DNA from: Torymus aiolomorphi
Lineage: Eukaryota > Arthropoda > Insecta > Hymenoptera > Torymidae
Length of the DNA: 64,000 nt
Direction: 5' to 3'
Assembly (NCBI GenBank): GCA_036365515.1
Contig: CM070874.1
Span: forward strand, 91,780,342-91,844,341
Positions 26,401 through 38,100 of the stretch are shown one piece after another. The translations under genes and the position numbers were made by a program. Every line of letters starts with the position of its first letter. Within the stretch, counting starts at the first letter, position 1. The notes under the pieces were generated by a model. The model made no database searches. It was not told where the DNA came from and worked only from the letters and a program-made list of their open reading frames with translations.

Positions 26401-29400
26401 TATCTCGAAAAATGCAAATTCTTTAAGGTCACTTTGATATTTCATATTATAACGAAATCAGATTACAAAATCTACTTTAACATGTAATATATGAAAAGAA
26501 GTGGGCGTTTATTAATACAATGCCATGAGATTTTGTGTTTTAAAGAACCTCTTAATATGTTTTTTTAACGAACTCAAAAAAAAAAATTAATTATACTCAA
26601 AAACATTCACCTGCACTGAACCAACTAATTTCGCTTACAAAGCAGCGTAACCCACAATTTCAATTAAAATTTTTCACGAACCAGTAAGTACACCAATTTG
26701 ATCGATCTATTGGATTCGCCGAGACAGCGTTCAAGTCTCGGTTCAGAGCGGGCGATTCGCAAATCAAGCCGACGTTAATTTTTTTCCCAGAATAAGTGTC
26801 TCCTGGGGAATTCTCCTCGGCCACGGACAATTAGAGCGCGACGTTCTTAGCGCGCTCGCTTAGCTTTTTTTTCGCGGCGGATAAAAACGGCGATTGTTCC
26901 TTGGTTGCTAGCCTTCGTAAAATTTCACGAAGCTCCTCCGCGTGATCCCCGTGAGTCAATGACTTTTGGCGACGACGTGGGCTGGAGCTGGAGGAGCCGA
27001 GCAACGGTACAATTATTATCTTCGAGAGTATAACAATAAAACGCGCTCGCATATTCATTTCGATTGCAGTCGAGCGTAATGATACTGTTTTTTCTTCTAG
27101 CAAATGTATTCCTCGTAGTTTTATGATTTACGACTGTATTATATACCTTGTAATCTAAATGCAAATACTTTTTGTTGTTTCTGGATCTGGATGATAATTT
27201 GCAGTTTTTGTTTTTGATCTAATATTTGAAACATTGTAATCAAGTAGCTTGCCTATTGACGACAATGCAGCTCGACTTCCTGTCGTGTAATTATGCGTAA
27301 AAAGGGTTTTCCCGAGCAAAGTAGAAAGTTAATTCACGTAGATGCAGAAACACAGAGTCCCACATTGCCGCTTGGCAAATCTATTTGCACAAGAAATCCT
27401 CGCGCATTGTAGCAAACTCCTAAAAAGCGCTTGTTGGCAATCGGAGCCACGATCCCGATACACGAAAAAAATAACCTACTACCCAGTTTCATAATGAAAA
27501 TATTTCAAACGAACGCGAAACTTTCTCGTTGTTAAATTTAATGTTGGTAGCGAGCCTAGTTGTACATGGATACGATTCTTGATTGTTATTTTTCCTGGTT
27601 TTGTTTTTATTTACACGATTCTACAAAGGAAAGTAGATTAAATACATTTATAGTTACAAGAATTTCAGTATTAATTTATAAAATTTACAACTATAGATAC
27701 ATTTGCGCTCTCAGTAAAATAAATATTGGCAATTTTCTTTTCTAAACCAAGCCGAACCAGCCACCCGTGCTCGGTATAATACATCACAAAGAAATCATTT
27801 TCTCAAAACCGTTTGAAGTGTTACATTAAAAATTCCACGCAATTTTGCATACCAACGCCCAAGCTGCCACCGCCCAGCTACAATTACGCCGAACTAGATC
27901 TCTCTCTCCAACTTAGACATATCCCAGTTCCAGGCCAATCAATCCTCTCCTCCTCAGCGGCGCTCTAACCACGTAACGCCGATGACTTCCATCCGCGTAA
28001 CCATAGGCTACTTTCCCGTGCATGCACGCATCGCGCACGCGACTGAATTAAATCAGGGGCGTGCTCCAGATCGCGAGGATCGCGCGGTTCTTTCCTTACT
28101 TCCTTCCTTACTACGCGCACAGAGTTCACGCGCCAACGAGTCCACTGTCGCTCGCTCGTAAAAGAGGAAATGCGCGACTTATGTGCTCATAGATATATAA
28201 GGTCCGAGAGTTTTAATTAGGAGTGGGTGGGTGAGGCTATGGACGCGGAGGGGATTGTGTTTCGGTAATTGATCGCTACAGTGACGGGAGGCTTTCGCTC
28301 GTCAATGGGTTTTGTTGCATTGTTTGCTTTGTGCTCCAAGTGTCTTTTTCAGTCGAACAATGCTGGAAAAGAGGCGAAAGTATTTTTAAGCATTTGCAGT
28401 AGTGTGTTTGCAGTGAATCAATTTTAGTTTTATCGCTTAAACTTTTGCTTTCTTTGTTTTTAAAGGGATAGATATAATTGATTTTGAAGATAATGTTGGT
28501 AAATAAATACATATATTTTTAATCTTTAATTTCAAATATTCAAATTTTATTTCATTGCAATAGCTGATATGATACTAAAAATGCAAAGTCACATTATGTC
28601 AGTGCATAATTCGAAATCTTTTATATTCCATACGTATGCTCATGTGCATAATGCGTAACATTATCGTCGTAATGACTGGCACACGAAGTCTGGAGAGAAT
28701 TTTTATTTTCACTTTTTTATTTATCGGGGCTTTAATGCCAAAACTGGAAAATGTTGTGTCTGTATTTCCCAACGTTAATGATGTGCACCGCAAAACATTA
28801 TTTGCTCGTTGCGAATCAACCTACACACATGACATGCACAGCTCAGCAAGGCATTTTAGTAATCAAGTCATTAAATTATTATCGATTAAGTGAGCTTATT
28901 TACAGCCTCCTATATGGCGTATATATAATACACAGTTTCCTTATTTAATTTATAATTTTCTCGATTCATATAAAATTCCCGTTTACTTGTAATAATTGAA
29001 GTGCTTTTCATTTTATCACGTTTCCGTAATTACCTCAAATATCTTCAGGTTATTTAACTTCCTAAAGAATCTCAGCTTCGCGATTAACCTCGTAAAAAGA
29101 CTTCATTACGCCAACGACACTTCAGGCCGACAAAAAATTTAATCTCTTTAAAAAGTCTGCAGCAGCAGCATCTCCCTCCGCGACTTCATTACCATCTCTA
29201 TATATATACTCACCTGGGCCCTCGAAAATTTAAAAACCGCTCGCTTTTCCACGAGCCTCTTTCGTCAAACATTCGCTCTCGCGTGCCTGGAAATTCCCTC
29301 TATCGCTCTTTCTCTCTCCCATCGCTCTCCGCAAATTTGCATAAAACATTCTCCGCCACTGCCTCCGACGCTTTATGTTTCATTTATTCTGGCAGCCCGT

Positions 29401-32400
29401 GAGCTTTTGGCAAGCGCGTGCCGCACTGCGAAAACCCCGCCGCCGAAGAGGAGGAGGAGTGTATAGTTTACTCTCTCCTTACGGGCGTGTAATGGGAAAG
29501 GGATCGTAAAACAAAGCCGGGCGTATATAGAGCTAGAGAAATAGTGGCAAAAAGGGTAAGGGCAGCCGAGGATGAATTTAAACGCCGGGGGTGGAGATTT
29601 TTGGCAACGACGCATCCACGCTCGACTCCTCGAGTGGGGGCAGGTGTATAGTGCTATATACCGTGACGAGCAGTCGTAAGCTCGGATTTTTATTCTTGGC
29701 CGCGACGCGTGCGAGAAGTTGCGTGGCGCGGTATAGTCGAGTCTGGATTTATTGTAATTTATGCGCAGGCGGCGCTGCTTTGAATATTGGTTTTACACGT
29801 TCGCGTGTTTACGCAGATAACGTGATTTATGAGTGGTGATACTCAACAATAAGAAAAGAGGTAGCTGTTGTTGGTTTTATGTGATGACTTTTCTCTGTAT
29901 CGAACTTTATATGCTAATGTTATATTTCCTTAGGAAGCAAGACGTAAAACATAGATATTGAACGTATATTTTATCCATAAACACGAATTTCAATAAATTA
30001 TCTAATCGATATTGTGAAAGGCAAATTCGAGTCAAAAATTATTTTCTAATAATTCTTCTATATATACTACTTTACGTTTGTGTTTGTCCTCCGAATGGGT
30101 CTGAAGTTTGCAACGTTGGGGCGCAACGGAATAAAAAAATAATTCATTTTACTTCAAGTTTATACTAATTAATATTAATTTTGTGTGTAGATTTAGTGTT
30201 TTATAGTATTAAAGCAGCTTTATAACGAAGGTTTAGATAAAATTTCCATTGTTTAATAACTGTAAGCAATTGTAAAAAATGATTTCGTTGCATTCCAACG
30301 ATGCAAACTTCAGATCCATCCCTCCGAATGTTACTTCCGAAAAAAGTCTTATCACCCTGCGGAAAGCACGCTCCATTTACTCGTAAAACGAAATCGAAAA
30401 CTCGCGTAACCTCATATACGCGACGACGCGTCCTTCTCCCATCCATCGAACTCCAATAAAACTTTACTCCGCAGAACTGCTGCCTCGCTGTCGTGGCAGA
30501 ATTATTTCGCGTCGCCGGCCCCCGCGCGCTTTATATCGCGCGACAGCTTCCGGAATCTGTTGGACCGTGCGCTCCTTCCTCCCAGTCGGCGTCTGTCTGT
30601 GTCTCGGAGCCAAAATTTCTCGCAGACGAGAGGAAAACGCACGCGCGGGATCTCCAGAATGCGGAGAGAAGCGCGTGTGCGGTACTTCTTCGCTCTCTCT
30701 GCGACGCGCCGGAACTTTGTCTAGACGCTGAATATATATATATATATATATGGAAGAGAGGAGAGGAGCGAGAGTTGAGTCTTATGACGCGTGCGTACTT
30801 GGCCGTAGCGTATAATAACCGAGGGGGGCGTGTGGCTTGTTTTTTGAAGAAGGGCTTTGTTTGCTCTGAGATATTTTCGGGAGGAAACCGGTTCGTTGAG
30901 CTTGAGTGATGTGCGGCGAGCGCTTGAATTAATGCCAGCAATTAAAGCGCAATGGGGTTATGATTGATGATTAACTTCATGAATTTGCAAAGTTTCGCTA
31001 ATGGAGCACGTTTCGAAGTTGAAAGTTAAAAGTTCGCGAAAGGATCGCGTGCTGGAGTCCATCATTTGCGAGCATTTCGCTGGTTGCGGTAAAGGGGTAA
31101 TAGACTCAGAGTATAAGCATATATTACGAGGTAATTCAATTAGTCTTAAATTGAGGATAGTTAGGTTCGTAGCCTTAATCATGGATTTTCGTTACCCCGA
31201 ATAGGTATTCAGTAAAATTATACGTTTTTTTTAATAAAAATTTTAATACCCTATCTTTAAATAGTTTCTACGATTTCCCCTCGTTCTTTATAAATAACCA
31301 TTCGACCATTTCGATTCCCCCATCTCCATCGGCACGTTGCAGCGCAATCCCCGTAATAAACATTTCGACCACACTGCGCACGTACAGACACAAATCACAT
31401 TAAAACAGCATCCGAGAGAGAGAGAGAGAGAGGGAGACCCGGCAGGCGCTTACGCTTATTCTCATGGCGTTGCGTCTAGACGCCCCCATCATCCCTCTCT
31501 TGGCGCTCGGCCAACGGCAGCAGCAGCCGTGGGCTTTTTTGCCGAATAAAGTCCGATCGATCCCCAAGTCTGCAAAGTTTTATCAGAGAGTGAGAGGGAG
31601 AGAGGAAGTTTGGGATACTGCGGGCGGAATTTGTTGTTTGATACGCGAGCGTATGGTAATGATGGGGGGATTAATTACCGGTGTGATGGCTGCCGGCCAG
31701 GTGAGATTGTCAGGACGGTTATTATGGTAGTGGTTGATGTTCCGGTTTGTGAATGAGAGGAATTGTCGGATGGAGGTGGATGGGAGGGGGATGAGTAATG
31801 AATGTGAGGTATTGAATGCAGCTAAAGTATGAAAATGAAAAAGTGGACGTGCAGAGTTTAGTGACAGGTGTGCAATGCCGGAAATTTCTTCCCATTTACT
31901 AAAATATTGCGTCATTGAGTTTTCTATATTATTTTCTTTGGCGGAATTAATTCTGGGTAATTTAACTATACTGCGCTGTGATACTTGTAATTGGCAGACA
32001 AAAATGTAATAACCAATGAATCATTTTACATGGTCGGTATAACTATACAAATGTTGTATTATATAGCTGTCTATTATTAAAAGCGTCTTGAACAGAGTAT
32101 AAAATTGAAGAAGATTTCTAAAACTTTTGTAGCAGAATGTTTCTATATCAAAGGATTTTAAAAGATAATTGACCCGTCACTCTTGCAGACATTCCTTGTT
32201 ACCGTTGAGCTACGCCCCATGTAATCAACTAATAGCTCTTTAGCTAAGCGAACCTGGATGTATATCCCGTCGTACTGATCCCGGTGTCAGTGATTTTAAT
32301 GCAATTCTTCTATCTTTTAAATCTCTTACTTTTACAGTAATCGTTTTGAAATTCAACTTTTCCAATATGACACTGTTATGTGAAGTAATCAAGTCGTAAT

Positions 32401-35110
32401 AGAATTTTTGAAAATTATTCAACACTAAAGAACGGATATGACTCAAGCATGCTAGTATATATATAATAATAAAATATAAAAATAGCCTTAGCAAACATGC
32501 GGCATCTGACACATATTTGAACGGTATTTAAAATTAGTCTCTTTCACGTCCAAATCGAGCGCCCGCGATCTAACCTTGTGATCTTTTCAGCAACTTCCCA
32601 AGCAATGAACCCTTTAGAAAACTGCTCGCATCTGCTGCGACAGACATTAAAATTTCGCCCTAATCTTCCACTTCCTCCGTGATTCACGCCGCAGCAATCT
32701 CCTTTCCCGTCGCTTCGCATGCGTTGCACATTCTGGGAGAGGCTTTTTAATTAAAAAATACTTTCATGGTGATTTTAAAACAATTGTTAATCAAGTTTAA
32801 CAACCTATTTTTAAAACTTTATGATCCTTATTCTAATTAATTAAGATGATTCATTGCAATTTTTACATTTTATACTTTCTATGTCTATAGTAAACATATT
32901 TTTTCGCTGAAAAGACTTTTTTTATTTTCTAGAGAATTCTTAATTTAATTTACTTGAGTGTATAGTATAACTAACAAACATTCAACATTATACTGAGAGA
33001 AATGTTCTAATAAAATTTATTATAAACTTGTGCTATAGATTATGCTGGATTTTTATTCTAATAATAGAAATAATTAATACATTTGGAATAATTTTTCTAA
33101 AAGTTAATTTATAAAAATTATTATCCTGTTATAAAAAAACCGCTGCCAATTCATTGCCCCGTGGCTTCCTCAAACTTAATTTGCTTATTCCTTTAATAGA
33201 TTTTTAATAACAAACTTTGTAATTTTTGCAACAATTTATAACATAATTATAATTAAATTCATTTATGAAGATTAAAAATTATTAATTTTTAAATTATGTA
33301 TAAAATATGAATAAAATAATAGGCATGATTTTTTTTAAATTATGTGTAAAAAATAAATAAAATGATTGTAATATTATCGTCAAATCCTTTTAAAATTCCT
33401 AAATAACTTTTACTTCCAATTACATAAATTTCACACATAGGGTACTTGTCTCTAGTAGTATATGCCTGTCCGCATTTCTGTGCTCTTTCTAGAATTGCCG
33501 ATGTAAGAAATAGAATATTACGCACCAATGGAGGAAAAAACATGGACAGTCCACAGCTCGTGTTTGCCACCCTCGCCTTCGGCTCGGGTGGCAATTTACA
33601 CGAGCTGTGGACTGTCCAAGTTTTTTCCTCCCTTGGTGCGTAATATATTATTTTGCCTAGCGAGGCCGAAAATACAACCTTCGCGATCGGGCGCCGGGAG
33701 CGAAAGTGGTACTTTCGGCCCGCTAGGCAAAAAAAGGTTCTAACCTTAAAAATAATAAATGACTATTGCAAAACAAAAGCAGGTATAACACACGCGCGCA
33801 TCGGCGCATAGCGAATAGCGCATTTCATTTCCATTTTCTAGTATACATAAATTCGTTCCTGAATAATTACGATTTTAAAAGAGGGCTAGAATAGTTTTAA
33901 CCTCAAATATCTCTGAAATTCATAAACGAATTCTTTTACCCTAAGAACTTTTCTAATAAATAATATACAAACTCTACATCTCCACCAAATTTTAATGAAA
34001 TTAAAACAATTTTAATGTAGTTATATTGTGCGACAACAAAGAAAGTCATTTTCAAAAAGACTAAAATTTTAAATATGAAACATCTCAAAAAATAACCATA
34101 TAATCAGGATGAAATTTTACACAGGTATTGCCTATATTGCATACAAAATAGTCTATAAATTTCAAGCTGATACATGAAGTCGTCATTGAGAAATTACGAT
34201 TTTGAAAAAAACCGTAAAAGAATTTTAACCTTAAATATCTCTAAAAATCATGAGACAATTCTTTTACCTAAAGGACTTATCCGATAATATATAGACTATA
34301 GATCTCAACAAAATTTCAACATGATTAAACCAATTTTTGTTTTCTCTAGTTATCATGCAACAAAGAAAATAACTTTGTAAAATATGAAAATTTTCAAAAT
34401 CAAATATCTCAAAAAGTAATCGTACGATCCGGATGAAAATTCGCACACATATTATCTATATCACATACAAAATTGTCTATAAATTTGGAGCTGATACATG
34501 GAGCCGTTCTCGAGAAATTACGATTTGAAGAAAAGATTTAAAAAATTTTAACCTCAAATATTTCTGAAATTTCTGGATTAATCATTTTGTCTAAAGAACT
34601 CGACCGAGTGCTATCAAAAATCTACCTCTACAAGGAATTTCAAAGCGATTAAGTCAATTTTACTCCCGTAATTGTTGGACATACAAAACTTTTTTTTTTC
34701 TCAAAAACTAGTCGACAAAATGAATTCAAATTTTTACAGATTACAGCTATTTATATTCTGCATTATCATGATTTCTCAAGAAAATTGACCGTTTAGTTTA
34801 GGAGTTATAAGCTTTAAAAAAAACACGTTTTTGTTAATAACAAAAGAACCGTGATAGCTAGAGAAATTTTTTTTTCAGAAAATATAGGTATTTTAATGCT
34901 CTTTCGAATGCTATCCATTCGATTCAAATATCACGATCTTATTATTAAAAAAAGGCAAAAATCAATTTTGAGAAAATCGAAAATTGGAAATAAAACAAAA
35001 CGCATCGGCAAATCAAAAAACGAATTTTTGACCCGCTATCACACAAAAAAAAACAAAAAAAATGAGACCCGTCAGGTCAAAATCGATTGAGTGGAAGCTG
35101 AGATCCAGGT

Positions 35111-35182
<72 letters not shown>

Positions 35183-38100
35183 TCACATCCATACAGACAT
35201 TTTAAAAAAATCATGTATTTTGATTCCTAACACCTCGAAAAACAATTATAACATGTTTTTACAATAACTCAAAAAATTACTATCACAAAGCTTCCTCTAG
35301 GAGGAAACAATTACTATGTTATATAGTAAAAATTTCGTTGTAGTAAATATTCCAAACAGACTCTAATAATAATTATAATAAAAAAATCAATTTTATTTTA
35401 GTACAATACAAATTTTATTTTGTATGGTAGTTCAAATTACTACACTGAGAGAAGAATATTGTTACTTTTATCATATTTATCTATTTGAAATACAACTATT
35501 TGACATGTTTAAGGATAAAATGTGATATTGTAATAGTTACAATATCTATATTAATTAATAGACATATTCAGATTTGAAAGTAGCTGATGGTAGAAGTTCT
35601 TGTAAATTGTTGTTTTTGAATCTAATAGCCAATTTTCTACCAGGATGATGTTGTTATATAACAAAAAGGTTTGGAATAAAAACTCCATTTAGTTTTTACT
35701 CCAAGGTTTCGGATATTTTTATTGTTTATGTCCCTCATCAGGATGAACAATAAAAATGTCCGAAACGTTGGAGTAAAAAAATAAATGATGTTTTTATTTC
35801 AAATGTTTTTGTTATAAAACAACATCATCCTGGTAAAAAATTGGCCTTTAAATTAAAAAACTACTATAATAAGCATATTATAACTATTACAATATCAATG
35901 TTCTCAGATAACATATTGAAATTGTTTATGAGAACATGGTAACTTAACTGTTAACATGGCATTATAACTGTTACAATGGCTATATTTGGCCATATTTAAA
36001 CATGCGCATGTTAACAGTTACAATGCCATGTTAACAGTAAACAAATCCTTTTCTCAGTGTATAAATATAGCAAAAAGCGCTACATTTAAGAATTGTCATC
36101 GATCATAAGAAATTTTGCTTCCAACATAATAAAAATGGCCACACCAATAGTACTTTCTGCGCACGTCAATAGGCTCATACGTGTCATTTTGTGGTTATGT
36201 TTCACTCTCAATTTCACTTTGTCGTGCTTTTAAATTAACACAACATCAAAAACCTCGACTCAATTACTTTATTTTTATATATTATGCAAATTAATTATAA
36301 GTTATTTTTTGGTGTTATCGTTGTTATTAATTGCCATTAAATTATCATTGAATTTCGCAAGAATCTCATATGGATATGGGTAAGTGGTTTGCGTGTCCGA
36401 TTGTCGCGCTGAGGGTTTAGGGTTCGAATCCGGTCATCGTAAAAAAAATGTTATTTCTCAATTTAATTTATTTTAACTTTAAACATGTCATTAGAGTCCA
36501 TCAAAAGGTCTGTAAATACGAAATATTGAAAAAAAAATTTAATTTTTTGAAATTTGACCTCGGTTATAAAAGTTACTATATGTTGGATAGCAAAAATTAT
36601 TACAATTGGTCCGAACGTTGTTACAAAATATAGTAATTTTTCTTACTTTTTAAATAAATTTTATTAGAACATTTTTCTCAGTGTAGTCACCTGATATCAG
36701 GTAACCTATCTCCCATTTGAATAAAAATATCTTTTTCCTCTTAAGGACGTTCTCCGACTCAAATTCATTAATATCGCGAAAATTGTGATTTAAAAATATT
36801 ATTTATCTATACATTACTCCAAAAATTAAAAAAAATGTCAGTGTAAGATAAAAGGTGTCGATATGATATTTAAATAAATAGCACTTACACAGGGTGACTA
36901 TATATAGATATACAAATAACATGGGAGTTTTTGTTTACGTTGCTATATCTCTGAAATTAATATCGCTTGCTATATTGAAAATTATACCATATTATTCCTC
37001 TCGATTTCTAGTTTTATGGCTTACAGTTGAAAAAGAAACACAAAGAAAACTTTTTTTCTAGTAAATTAAAATGTAATTTTAAAACTAGCTTAGATAGGGA
37101 TCCCGTGTTAACACAAAAACTTTGAAGTTAAATATTTCTATTTTGAATATCGCTATGGACGTGGGGCTTTCAAGCATGTACTAAGCACACAAAATCAAAC
37201 GTTCCCTGCAAGTTTCAGGAAAATCACGAGAAAATCGTTTTCTCGGAGAACGTCCTTAATATTTTCCTTCCAGTCCTCATATCAACAATTTCTTCAAACT
37301 CGCCTACTTCTTCATATTAAACTCGCGCCTACCGCACCTACTTCGCCTCCATATTCTCAAAATGCAAGCACCATATAATTACTTCGTTATCGTTAAAAAG
37401 TCCCAAGTACCTTGACGTTTACGCGCATGCGAGTTATCCGCAACGGGTCAGACGGCACGCTATATCCCGCTATTCCGAGAACGCTGCACCCCCAGGTGTC
37501 CGTCGGTAAGGCAGCTCGTCGCTCGCACCCTCCTTCCGGGAGGAATGCGCATCCTCGGTCTAGCTTACCCTCCGGGAGCGCGCAACACTCTCGCGCGCCC
37601 TCCGCTATCGATCCGACTCAGCCCATTTCCGATCAATCCACTTGGCTATAAATATACGCGCCTCTCCCTCGCCTCTCTTTCTCTTTACACACACACATCC
37701 AAGCGAGAAACAAACTCCGTATCCATCATTGCCCAATCCAGCTATGACATATTCAAACAATGATGTATATACAGCTCTTCGCAGCTTTCATCTATTATAT
37801 ATTTCGACGCCCGCGCAAGCTGGCACTCTTCCCTCCTCCGCCTCCTCTGGCGGCGCGTATCGAGCCGCGCGCTCGCTGACGGCGGCGACGTTCCTCTTCT
37901 CTCTCTGGCAGCTGGCGCGTGCGCGTACGCCGCGCGCAGTGTTGAGTCGAGCCCCGTCCGCGCGCACCTCGGGCTCTGTCACGTACTCGTCGTACCTCAG
38001 CACCGCGCGTGTTTATTACGGCTCCGAAGAATCCCGCCTCGACATGCGTGTGTGCACGATGTGGAGAGGCAGACGTGCGTTCGTCGGGCCGGCGCGACGA

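Larger units (their letters stand above)
32991..36683. mobile_element. possible 3.7-kb element bounded by 30-bp inverted ends
   Basis: The left end, ACTGAGAGAAATGTTCTAAT..., is repeated inverted at 36653-36683, ending CTCAGTG. TA lies just outside both. Only the outer ~30 nt match. The interval contains hairpins, diverged tandem units, an AC tract and another MITE but no transposase. It could instead be two unrelated solo ends. Confidence 0.4.

Noticed and set aside
33340..33743. Similar peptides (TSCGLS, FFPPLVRNILF) read from both strands
   Set aside because: The repetition is a direct consequence of the hairpin at 33517-33644, not evidence of a protein.
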